DNA from: Ruegeria marisrubri
GTDB taxonomy: Bacteria > Pseudomonadota > Alphaproteobacteria > Rhodobacterales > Rhodobacteraceae
Direction of reading: 5' to 3'
DNA length: 64,000 bases
NCBI RefSeq assembly: GCF_001507595.1
Contig: NZ_LQBQ01000034.1
Location: forward strand, 248,001 to 312,000
Below the pieces are notes generated by a model. It saw only the letters and a list, made by a program, of their open reading frames with translations, had not been told where the DNA came from and searched no databases. Both the position numbers and the translations under genes were made by a program. Each line of letters begins with the position of its first letter. Position 1 is the stretch's first letter. Shown here piece after piece: positions 56,992 to 64,000 of this stretch.

Positions 56992-58140
56992 ATGGGAATT
57001 TTCGATTTTCTGACCGGAGAATTCATTGATGTCATTCATTGGGTGGACGACACCCGCGACACGATGGTCTGGCGGTTCGAGCGCGAAGGCCACGAGATCA
57101 AGTATGGTGCCAAACTGACCGTACGCGAGGGGCAGGCGGCCGTGTTCGTGCACGAAGGCCAGCTGGCCGACGTGTTCACGCCCGGTCTCTACATGCTTGA
57201 GACCAACAACATGCCGATCATGACGACGCTGCAGCACTGGGATCACGGGTTCCAGTCGCCGTTCAAGTCCGAGATCTATTTCGTCAACACGACCCGGTTC
57301 AACGACCTGAAATGGGGCACCAAGAACCCGATCATGCTGCGCGACCCGGAATTCGGCCCGACCCGGATCCGCGCTTATGGCACCTATACGATCCGGGTGA
57401 AGGACCCGGCCCGCTTCCTGGTCGAGATCGTGGGCACCGACGGCGAGTTCACCATGGACGAAATCAGCTTTCAGATCCGCAACATCATCGTGCAGGAATT
57501 CAGCCGGGTGATCGCGGGGGCGGGCATCCCGGTTCTGGACATGGCCGCCAACACCGCCGACCTGGGCAAGCTGATCGCGGCCGAGGTCTCGCCGGTGCTG
57601 GACGGCTACGGACTCGAGATGCCGGAATTCTACATCGAGAACATCTCGCTGCCGCCGGCGGTCGAGGCGGCGCTGGACAAGCGCACCTCGATGGGGCTGG
57701 CGGGGGATCTGGGCAAGTTCACCCAGTATTCGGCGGCCGAGGCGATGACGGCAGCAGCCAGTTCCCCGAGCGGAGGCGGCGGCATGGGCGTAGGCCTTGG
57801 CATGGGCATGGGCATGGCGATGGCGAACCAGATGTCGAACATGGCAGCGGGTCGGCCGTCAGGCCCGTGGGGCACGCCCGCGCCCGCTGCCCCGCAACCG
57901 TCCGCGCATGTGGCCCCGCCGCCTCCGCCGCCGGTCGAGCATGTCTGGCACATCGCGGTGGACGGACAGACCAGCGGGCCGTTTTCCAAGGCCCGACTGG
58001 GCCGTATGGCCAGCGCAGGCGAACTTACGCGCGACACCTACGTCTGGACGCCCGGTCAGGACGGCTGGAAGAAGGCCGGTGAGGTGCAGGAACTGGCGCA
58101 GCTGTTCACCATCCTGCCGCCTCCGCCGCCGGGGGCATGA
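56992..58140 (+). CDS. SPFH-GYF_2 protein (YdjI-like)
   Basis: 382-residue protein. Residues about 1-240 form an SPFH/virion core-like domain (FDFLTGEFIDVIHWVDDTRDTMVWRFEREGHEIKYGAKLTVREGQAAVFVHEGQLADVFTPGLYMLETNNMPIMTTL) as in Bacillus YdjI. A Gly/Met-rich stretch (GGGGMGVGLGMGMGMAMANQM) and a Pro-rich stretch lead to a C-terminal GYF_2 domain (VWHIAVDGQTSGPFSKARLGRMASAGELTRDTYVWTPGQDGWKKAGEV), a peptide-binding module. AAGGAGATATTTC precedes the ATG. YdjI recruits PspA-type proteins in Bacillus. Confidence 0.92.
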   Translation: MGIFDFLTGEFIDVIHWVDDTRDTMVWRFEREGHEIKYGAKLTVREGQAAVFVHEGQLADVFTPGLYMLETNNMPIMTTLQHWDHGFQSPFKSEIYFVNTTRFNDLKWGTKNPIMLRDPEFGPTRIRAYGTYTIRVKDPARFLVEIVGTDGEFTMDEISFQIRNIIVQEFSRVIAGAGIPVLDMAANTADLGKLIAAEVSPVLDGYGLEMPEFYIENISLPPAVEAALDKRTSMGLAGDLGKFTQYSAAEAMTAAASSPSGGGGMGVGLGMGMGMAMANQMSNMAAGRPSGPWGTPAPAAPQPSAHVAPPPPPPVEHVWHIAVDGQTSGPFSKARLGRMASAGELTRDTYVWTPGQDGWKKAGEVQELAQLFTILPPPPPGA

Positions 58141-58149
58141 GGGCACCGC

Positions 58150-58467
58150 ATGGCCGGCCCCTTGAAGCGCTCGAAAATGGGCAGACGCAAAACGCGGCCC
58201 GAACCGCATTTCGTCTACCCCTGCTGCGACTACCTCACCCTTTCGGAACGCGGAAGGCACCTGATCTGTCCGATCTGTTTCTGGGAGGACGAGGACATCT
58301 ACCATGACACGAACCCGAGGGAGCCCTCGGCGGCCAATCACGGCCTGACGCTGGCCGAGGGGCGTGACAATTTCAAGACGGTCGGGGCCTGCGAGGCCGC
58401 GATGCTGCCGCATGTCCTGCCCAAGGAAGACCGCGCGGCCTATCTCTACTTCCCTCTCAAGGACTGA
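58150..58467 (+). CDS. CPCC-family cysteine-rich protein
   Basis: 105-residue protein with paired cysteines Cys25-Cys26 (HFVYPCCDYLTL) and Cys40-x2-Cys43 (HLICPICFWEDEDI), the Cys_rich_CPCC family. It likely binds zinc. The C-terminus has a short conserved run ANHGLTLAEGRDNFKTVGAC. The gene starts nine bases after the SPFH stop and ends eight bases before the zinc-ribbon gene, so it is inside the operon. The role is unknown. Confidence 0.87.
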   Translation: MAGPLKRSKMGRRKTRPEPHFVYPCCDYLTLSERGRHLICPICFWEDEDIYHDTNPREPSAANHGLTLAEGRDNFKTVGACEAAMLPHVLPKEDRAAYLYFPLKD

Positions 58468-58474
58468 GCGCCCC

Positions 58475-59584
58475 ATGACTCATGCCCCGTCGCCCGATTT
58501 CGCGGAACACCGCTTCCCATGTGACCAGTGCGGCGCGGATTATCGGTTCGATCCGAAATCCGGCACGCTGATCTGCGATCACTGCGGCCATTCCGAACCG
58601 ATCAGCTCAGGCCCCTGGGGCGGCGCCAGCCTGCGAGAGCTGGACTTCGACGCGGCCATCACCGACCGCCTGCCCGACAGCGAAATCGAAGAGACACGGG
58701 TTCTGTCCTGCCCGAACTGTGCGGCGCAGGTTGAATTCGATCCCAACACCCACGCCGCACAATGCCCGTTCTGCGCCACACCGGTCGTGACGGACACCGG
58801 CGTGAACCGGCACATCAAGCCGCGCGGAGTTCTGCCCTTCGCATTGGACGAGCGCGCCGCGCACAAGGCCATGAGCGACTGGCTGGGGCGTTTGTGGTTC
58901 GCGCCCAACGGGCTCAAGGACTATGCCCGCAAGGGCCGCAGGATGCAGGGCATCTATGTCCCTTACTGGACCTTCGACGCCGATACGACATCCAGCTATC
59001 GGGGCGAGCGCGGCACAGTCTACTACGTGACCCGAACCGTCGTTCGCGACGGCAAACGGGTGCAACAGCAGGTGCCAAAGGTCCGCTGGACACCCAAGTC
59101 AGGCCGCGTCGCCCGGTTCTTCGATGACGTTCTGGTTCTGGCTTCGGCCTCGCTGCCCAAAAGCTATACCGATGCGCTGGCGCCCTGGGATCTGGCGGCA
59201 ATCGAACCCTATCAGCCGGAATACCTGGCAGGGTTCCGGGCCGAAGCCTATACTGTCGATCTGCAGGAGGGATACACCGAGGCCCGCGCCTACATGGCCC
59301 GCGTGATCGAGCGCGACGTCCGGTTCGACATCGGCGGCGACCGGCAACGCATCCATGCCATCGATACGGACGTGCGGAACGTGACCTTCAAGCACATCCT
59401 GCTGCCGGTCTGGGTGGCGGCCTACAAATACAGGGGCCAGACCTACCGCTTCGTGGTCAACGGCAGGTCTGGCCGGGTTCAGGGCGAACGCCCCTGGTCG
59501 GCGCTCAAGATCCTGATCGCTACCGTCCTGGGACTTCTGGCGGCTGCCGCCGTCGGCTATCTCTTGGCGACCGGACAGCAATAG
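58475..59584 (+). CDS. double zinc-ribbon membrane protein (YdjG-like)
   Basis: 369-residue protein with two N-terminal TFIIB-type zinc ribbons: Cys16-x2-Cys19/Cys34-x2-Cys37 and Cys79-x2-Cys82/Cys97-x2-Cys100. The middle is a beta-rich domain (GIYVPYWTFDADTTSSYRGERGTVYYVTRTV) and a single C-terminal helix (WSALKILIATVLGLLAAAAVGYLLATG) anchors it to the membrane. The overall order matches the Bacillus YdjG type, which works with SPFH YdjI. Its last gene position closes the operon. Confidence 0.88.
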   Translation: MTHAPSPDFAEHRFPCDQCGADYRFDPKSGTLICDHCGHSEPISSGPWGGASLRELDFDAAITDRLPDSEIEETRVLSCPNCAAQVEFDPNTHAAQCPFCATPVVTDTGVNRHIKPRGVLPFALDERAAHKAMSDWLGRLWFAPNGLKDYARKGRRMQGIYVPYWTFDADTTSSYRGERGTVYYVTRTVVRDGKRVQQQVPKVRWTPKSGRVARFFDDVLVLASASLPKSYTDALAPWDLAAIEPYQPEYLAGFRAEAYTVDLQEGYTEARAYMARVIERDVRFDIGGDRQRIHAIDTDVRNVTFKHILLPVWVAAYKYRGQTYRFVVNGRSGRVQGERPWSALKILIATVLGLLAAAAVGYLLATGQQ

Positions 59585-59602
59585 AGGACAGGCCGCTAAA
59601 CC

Positions 59603-60022
59603 TTATCCGCGCGCGATCGAGATCTTTCGCGCCTCTTCGGATTTCTCGGCCGGTTTCTTGGGCACGGTAATGTGCAGCACGCCATCCTTCATCTTGGCAC
59701 TGGCCTTTGCACCGTCGGCATCCTCTGGCAGGCGGAACGAGCGGCGGAAGGCACCGTATTGGCGCTCGGAGAAATACCAGGTATCTCCCTTTTTCTCTTC
59801 CTCGGTCTTTTTCTCTCCGCGCACCGTCACGACGCCATCGTCCACGGTCAGTTCGATGTCGTCCTCCGAAACGCCGGGCAACTCCATCGAGATCGAGTAG
59901 GATTCGCCGTTTCCGGACGCTTCGGTGGCCGGGGTCAGCCAATCCGCCAGCTTCATTCCGAAATTGCGGAACGGATCGTACAGCGACGGCCAGAGACCGG
60001 TTTGATCGGTTTTCTCAACCAT
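59603..60022 (-). CDS. Hsp20-family small heat-shock protein
   Basis: 139-residue alpha-crystallin-domain chaperone. The core is SYSISMELPGVSEDDIELTVDDGVVTVRGEKKTEEEKKGDTWYFSERQYGAFRRSFRLPEDADGAKASAKMKDGVLHITVPKK with the family motif GVLxITVPK. The N-terminal region LWPSLYDPFRNFGMKLADWLTPA is typical. AAGGAGG lies nine bases before the ATG. It is convergent with the zinc-ribbon gene, only 18 bases apart. No sigma32 box is recognised upstream. Confidence 0.95.
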   Translation of the reverse strand: MVEKTDQTGLWPSLYDPFRNFGMKLADWLTPATEASGNGESYSISMELPGVSEDDIELTVDDGVVTVRGEKKTEEEKKGDTWYFSERQYGAFRRSFRLPEDADGAKASAKMKDGVLHITVPKKPAEKSEEARKISIARG

Positions 60023-60166
60023 TTTCAGCCCTCCTTCTGCGGTTCGGTCCGATCGTATCACAATTCGCCTATCTGTTTCTTGATCCGGCTCAAATTGCAG
60101 CGACCGCCCCTTGCCTAACCCACCTGCCCCGGCCATCCTGCGCGCGCCACGACCGAGAGAAATTCG

Positions 60167-60835
60167 ATGACCCTGACCGAACTGGATGATCTGCTGACCC
60201 GCCGGCACTCCTGCCGCGCCTTTCGTCCTGACCCGGTGCCAAAGTCGGATATCGAAAACATACTGACCAGCGCGCGGCGCGTGCCAAGCTGGTGCAATGC
60301 GCAGCCGTGGCAGGTCATCGTCACCAGCGGCACCGAGACAGACAGGTTTCGCGAAGCCCTGCTGCACGAAGCGGCGACGGGCATTCCGGCGCCCGACCTG
60401 CCCTTTCCCGCCTCCTATTCCGGTGTTTATCAGGACCGGCGCCGCGCCTGCGGCTGGGCGCTGTACGAGTCGGTCGGGGTCGAGAAAGGCGATCGGGCCG
60501 CATCGGCGAAGCAGATGATGGAAAACTTCAGCCTGTTCGGAGCGCCCCATTGCGCGATTATCTCCAGCCCGCGCGAACTTGGGCCTTACGGCGCCATGGA
60601 TTGCGGCGGCTTCGTCACCGCGTTCACCCTGGCCGCGCAGGCGCTTGGCGTCGCCTCCATTCCGCAGGCCGCCGTAGCCACGTATGGCCCGTTCCTGCAC
60701 AGGTTCTTCGACATCCCCGATGACCGGCTGATACTCTGCGCCATCTCTTTCGGCTATCCCGACCACGACCACCCGGCCAACGCCTTCAGGACGGAACGCG
60801 CCGGTCTGGACGAGTTCGTCGAATGGCGGGGCTGA
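60167..60835 (+). CDS. nitroreductase-family flavoprotein
   Basis: 222-residue FMN nitroreductase. RRHSCRAFRPDPVPKSDIENILTSARRVPSWCNAQPWQVIVTSG at the start and SFGYPDHDHPANAFRTERA near the end are family motifs. The cysteine in SWCN is where other members often have Gly/Thr-x-N. The deiodinase triad seen in the 19248 protein is absent. Its stop overlaps the next start by 13 bases, so it leads a small operon with a sugar kinase, dtd and a glycerate kinase. Confidence 0.9.
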   Translation: MTLTELDDLLTRRHSCRAFRPDPVPKSDIENILTSARRVPSWCNAQPWQVIVTSGTETDRFREALLHEAATGIPAPDLPFPASYSGVYQDRRRACGWALYESVGVEKGDRAASAKQMMENFSLFGAPHCAIISSPRELGPYGAMDCGGFVTAFTLAAQALGVASIPQAAVATYGPFLHRFFDIPDDRLILCAISFGYPDHDHPANAFRTERAGLDEFVEWRG

Positions 60836-61740
60836 CGCCGCCGGCAATCCTGTGTTGCGGCGAGGCCGTGATGGATTTCGTGCCGTCACCGCTGGCCGAT
60901 GGCGAACAGGGGTTCCGCCCGGTCCCCGGCGGTGCCGCCGTGAACACGGCCGTCGCGCTCAGCCGGCTGGGCGTGGCATCCGGTTTCGTGGGCGCCCTTT
61001 CGACCGATCCGATGGGAAAGCGGCTGTCGGCATGGCTTGCGGCCGAAGGCGTCGATACCCGCCATGCCGTCGAACTTGATGCACCCTCGACGATTGCCTT
61101 GGCACATCCATTGCCGGACGGAAACCGGTTCGACCTCTATGACGAAGGCAGCGCGGGCCGTTCGCTGACCTCAGACCGGATCCCCGCGCTCCCCGGCACG
61201 ACGAAGGCGCTGGTCTTTGGCGGCATCAGCCTGATCCACGCGCCCTCGGCGGATGTGTTCGAGGGTCTGGCCCGGCGGGCAAAAGGCACGCAGATATGGC
61301 TGGATCTGAACATCCGACCCGGGCTTGTCACGGCCCCGGATGAATACCGGGCGCGCCTGGACCGCATGATGGCCTTGGCGCATGTGATCAAGGTTTCGGA
61401 CGAGGACCTGAACTGGCTCGGCGATATGCCTGTCACCGACCCCGCGCAAGTGCTGATCCACACGCAAGGCGCCAGCGGTGCCGCCGCCCACGCAGGCGAA
61501 TTGAGCATCGCGTCCCCTGCGCCCAAGGTCGAGGTCCGTGACACCGTCGGCGCGGGTGATGTATTCAACGCGGGGTTTCTGGCTTATCTGCATCGCAACG
61601 ACCTGCTGGCAGCTCCCCTGGCGTTGACACACGAGAGCCTGGCCGCGGCGCTTGCGGCGGGCAACCGGGCCGCCAGCCTGAGCGTCACGCGCCCCGGCGC
61701 CGACGCCCCAACACTGAAGGAGGTAGAATGCGCGCCCTGA
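60823..61740 (+). CDS. PfkB-family carbohydrate kinase
   Basis: 305-residue ribokinase-type kinase. Motifs: [44 protein letters not shown] for the sugar pocket and [24 protein letters not shown] with the catalytic Asp in the anion hole. The features best match fructokinase- or ketohexokinase-like members; the substrate is unknown. Start overlaps the nitroreductase gene and the stop overlaps dtd by 13 bases. Confidence 0.88.
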   Translation: MAGLTPPAILCCGEAVMDFVPSPLADGEQGFRPVPGGAAVNTAVALSRLGVASGFVGALSTDPMGKRLSAWLAAEGVDTRHAVELDAPSTIALAHPLPDGNRFDLYDEGSAGRSLTSDRIPALPGTTKALVFGGISLIHAPSADVFEGLARRAKGTQIWLDLNIRPGLVTAPDEYRARLDRMMALAHVIKVSDEDLNWLGDMPVTDPAQVLIHTQGASGAAAHAGELSIASPAPKVEVRDTVGAGDVFNAGFLAYLHRNDLLAAPLALTHESLAAALAAGNRAASLSVTRPGADAPTLKEVECAP

Positions 61741-62165
61741 TTCAGCGTGTTTCCCGTGCATCGGTTTCGGTCGATGGCGCCGTGATCGGAAAGACCGGCC
61801 CCGGCCTGATGATCCTTGTCTGCGCCATGCAGGGCGATACCGAGGCACAGGCCGACCAACTGGCCGCAAAGATCGCCAAGCTGCGCATCTTCAAGGACGA
61901 GGCGGGTAAGATGAACCGCTCGGTGCGTGACATTGGCGGCTCGGCCCTGGTGGTCAGCCAGTTCACGCTGGCCGCCGACACCTCGCGCGGCAATCGCCCC
62001 GGTTTCTCGATGGCGGCAGCTCCGGCCGAGGGGGAACGCCTCTACGAGTATTTTGCCGCAAAACTGGCCGAACAGGGCGTTCCCGTCGAGACGGGCCGTT
62101 TCGGGGCCGATATGGCGGTGGAGCTGGTCAATGACGGGCCGGTGACGATCTGGATGGACATCTGA
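61728..62165 (+). CDS. dtd: D-aminoacyl-tRNA deacylase
   Basis: 145-residue enzyme that hydrolyses D-aminoacyl-tRNA. The [17 protein letters not shown] start, [21 protein letters not shown] and the C-terminal [11 protein letters not shown] are universal DTD motifs (SQFTL and the Gly-Pro of the cross-subunit pocket). GGAGGTAG lies before the ATG inside the kinase gene. The stop TGA shares its last base with the next ATG. Confidence 0.97.
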   Translation: MRALIQRVSRASVSVDGAVIGKTGPGLMILVCAMQGDTEAQADQLAAKIAKLRIFKDEAGKMNRSVRDIGGSALVVSQFTLAADTSRGNRPGFSMAAAPAEGERLYEYFAAKLAEQGVPVETGRFGADMAVELVNDGPVTIWMDI

Positions 62166-63268
62166 TGGACAGACGCGAAATTGCCCGCACCATCTGGCAG
62201 GCCGGCGTGGATGCCGTCGGCGGTTACGCGGCCACGGCGGCGGCGCTTGCGGATGTGCAGCGACCGGATCTCGTTCTTGCGGTGGGCAAGGCCGCGGGGG
62301 CGATGGCGCGGGCGGCTCTGGACCATTTCGGGGCGGTTCCCTGTCTGGTCGTGACCAAGGACGGCCACGGCAAAGGGCTGCCGGACCATGTCCGGCTGAT
62401 CGAGGCCTCTCACCCCGTGCCTGACGCCCGCAGCCTGCAAGGCGGGCGGGCTTTGCGCGAAGCGGTCAGGTCGATGGCGCCGGGTACAAGGCTTTTGCTG
62501 CTGGTCTCGGGCGGCGCCTCGTCCCTGGCCGAAGACCTGATGCCGGGGAAGACGCTCGATGATCTGGCGGCCCTGAACCGGCGTCTTCTCTCGGCCGGGC
62601 TGGACATCGGCGCGATGAATGCCGAACGGCGCAGGATATCCCGGATCAAGGGCGGCGGGCTGCTGTCCGGCTTCCGGGGTGGCCATGTCGAGGTTCTGGC
62701 GATTTCGGATGTGCCGGGCGACGACCTGATGGTGATCGGCTCGGGCATCGGCGCGCTGCCCGACCGGCACGACTACGCGGCGCGCGCGCGCATAGTCGCC
62801 TCGAACGCCCATGCCCGCGCCGCCGCCGCGAAAGCGGCCGAAGAAGTGGGGTTCGACGTTCTGGCCAACGAAGAGGCCCTGCATGACGACCTGCCGGCGC
62901 TGGCCGCACGGCTGGGCCCTCGCCTGCGGACCATGCCGCGCGGGGCGATGATCCTCGGGGGCGAGCCGACCGTGGTCCTGCCCGAGAACCCGGGCCGGGG
63001 AGGCCGCAATCAGGCGCTGGCGCTGGCGCTGGCACAGGAGATCGCGGGTTGCGACGGACTCACGGTGGTCGTCGGCGGCACGGATGGCACCGACGGGCCG
63101 ACCGACGCCGCGGGCGCCATCGTGGACGGCACCACATGGGGAGAGGGCGCCGCGGACTCGCTGAAGGCCGCCGACAGCGGCACCTATCTGGCGCGCAAGG
63201 GCGCCTTGCTGATCACCGGCCCCACCGGTACCAATGTAATGGACCTGTTGGTCGCAATTCGGGAATGA
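62165..63268 (+). CDS. glycerate 2-kinase / hydroxypyruvate reductase-type (MOFRL)
   Basis: 367-residue DUF4147-MOFRL protein. The N-terminal DUF4147 domain has LVLAVGKAAGAMARAALDHFG and LLVSGGASSLAEDLMPGKT; the C-terminal MOFRL domain has RGGRNQALALALAQEI and VVGGTDGTDGPTDAAGAIVDGTTW. Members phosphorylate glycerate to 2-phosphoglycerate; older annotations say hydroxypyruvate reductase TtuD. It ends the operon and probably links to glycolate or tartrate use. Somewhat shorter than most (420) members. Confidence 0.88.
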   Translation: MDRREIARTIWQAGVDAVGGYAATAAALADVQRPDLVLAVGKAAGAMARAALDHFGAVPCLVVTKDGHGKGLPDHVRLIEASHPVPDARSLQGGRALREAVRSMAPGTRLLLLVSGGASSLAEDLMPGKTLDDLAALNRRLLSAGLDIGAMNAERRRISRIKGGGLLSGFRGGHVEVLAISDVPGDDLMVIGSGIGALPDRHDYAARARIVASNAHARAAAAKAAEEVGFDVLANEEALHDDLPALAARLGPRLRTMPRGAMILGGEPTVVLPENPGRGGRNQALALALAQEIAGCDGLTVVVGGTDGTDGPTDAAGAIVDGTTWGEGAADSLKAADSGTYLARKGALLITGPTGTNVMDLLVAIRE

Positions 63269-63319
63269 TCTGTCGTTTACGCCCTTTGTTTAGGCGTGTT
63301 CGCATCTGAAACTCGCCCC

Positions 63320-64000
63320 ATGACACTCACCCCCAATGCCCTGCGCGACATTGAAGAGCTTCCCGACCTCGGCATCGTCATGCCCGACGGGTGCCGCCTG
63401 TCCGCGCGGGTCTGGCGGCCGGTGGACGCGCATGATGATCCGGTTCCGGCGATCCTGGAATACCTGCCCTATCGCAAGCGCGACGGCACCACGGCCCGAG
63501 ACGCCCTGACCCACCCGTGGTTCGCCAAGCGCGGCTATGCCTGCATCCGCGTCGACATGCGCGGCAACGGTGACAGCGAAGGGCTGATGGCCGATGAATA
63601 CACCCAGCAGGAACTGGACGACGCGGTCGCGGTGATCAACTGGCTGGCCGTGCAGCCCTGGTGCTCGGGCAAGGTGGGCATGATGGGAATCAGCTGGGGC
63701 GGCTTCAATTCGCTGCAGGTGGCGGCGATGCAGCCCGAGCCACTCAAGGCGATCATCACCCTGTGCTCCACCGCCGACCGCTATGCGGATGACATTCACT
63801 ACAAGGGCGGCTGCCTGCTGAACGAAAACCTCGGCTGGGGGGCGACGATGTGGGCCTATTCCTCGCGCGCGCCCGACCCGGCCCTGCGCGAGAACTGGCG
63901 CGCGCTGTGGCTGGAGCGGCTGGAGAACGAGCCCTTCCTGCCGTCGATCTGGCTGCGCCACCAGACCCGCGACGCCTATTGGCGGCATGGCTCGGTCTGC
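63320..64000 (+). CDS. CocE/NonD-type hydrolase, C-terminus outside window
   Basis: The frame is open to the last base and gives 227 residues. It starts MTLTPNALRDIEELPDLGIVMPDGCRLSARVWRPV and has YLPYRKRDGTTARDALTHPWFAKRGYACIRVDMRGNGDSEG and GMMGISWGGFNSL, with the likely nucleophile Ser125 in GISWGG. This is the X-Pro dipeptidyl-peptidase/CocE family of alpha/beta hydrolases. The substrate cannot be told. The remaining C-terminal jelly-roll domain is beyond the window. Confidence 0.9.
   Translation, partial: MTLTPNALRDIEELPDLGIVMPDGCRLSARVWRPVDAHDDPVPAILEYLPYRKRDGTTARDALTHPWFAKRGYACIRVDMRGNGDSEGLMADEYTQQELDDAVAVINWLAVQPWCSGKVGMMGISWGGFNSLQVAAMQPEPLKAIITLCSTADRYADDIHYKGGCLLNENLGWGATMWAYSSRAPDPALRENWRALWLERLENEPFLPSIWLRHQTRDAYWRHGSVC

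Overview
The window is high-GC DNA with dense, mostly short-spaced genes on both strands and no mobile elements. It looks like a marine alphaproteobacterium of the Rhodobacterales, Roseobacter group (Ruegeria/Silicibacter-like). The case rests on a PccR-type regulator beside a propionyl-CoA carboxylase cluster, a betI-betC-betA set with choline sulfatase, an ectoine-hydrolase-like peptidase, and many small families common in Rhodobacteraceae (YdcH, DUF1127, DUF2927, DUF4174, DUF6497-like). Genus assignment is inference from gene content; no search was run.

Layout. 1-11.7 kb is a methylmalonyl-CoA pathway region: methylmalonyl-CoA mutase (cut by the window edge) coupled to a sulfotransferase-like gene, pccA, a run of small uncharacterised genes including two unlisted small ORFs, pccB, an MFS exporter and the regulator pccR. 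TTTGCAAA motifs sit in front of pccB and pccR. 11.7-18.3 kb holds YdcH, a secreted nuclease, betA, betC, betI with a clear BetI-type operator, a DMT exporter, and a LysE-type exporter divergent from an ArgP-type regulator. 19.2-30.3 kb is mixed metabolism and envelope: an iodotyrosine-deiodinase-like flavoprotein, YebC, two SLC13 permeases with central RCK_C-like regions, a glutamine amidotransferase, a KstD-like flavoprotein, a patatin lipoprotein, a YbaY-META protein and a YmdB phosphoesterase.

30.3-43.7 kb: folate cyclo-ligase coupled to mgtE, two convergent purine-type deaminases (guanine and 8-oxoguanine type), hisN, an XRE regulator, a quinone oxidoreductase, a LysR/DUF1127 divergent pair, a BI-1/YccA protein, rpmG, a compact DUF1326-DUF2182-GYD cassette with cysteine/histidine/methionine motifs, and the RNase P RNA gene rnpB on the minus strand. 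43.7-53.7 kb: an AmpD-type amidase, an excalibur-domain lipoprotein, gatCA, a flavoprotein, a YiiX-type permuted papain protein, a UPF0173 hydrolase, a SnoaL-class III cyclase fusion, the ectoine hydrolase-like protein, tadA and a pseudouridine synthase.

53.7-59.6 kb is the most system-like locus: a same-strand run of a 29-residue membrane micropeptide, XpaC, TelA, a DUF2927 zincin-like lipoprotein, an SPFH-GYF_2 protein, a CPCC zinc-binding protein and a double zinc-ribbon membrane protein. It resembles TelA/XpaC and Bacillus YdjG/YdjI membrane-stress parts combined in one operon. 59.6-64 kb: an Hsp20 chaperone, then a tightly overlapping nitroreductase-PfkB kinase-dtd-glycerate kinase operon and the start of a CocE-type hydrolase that runs off the window.
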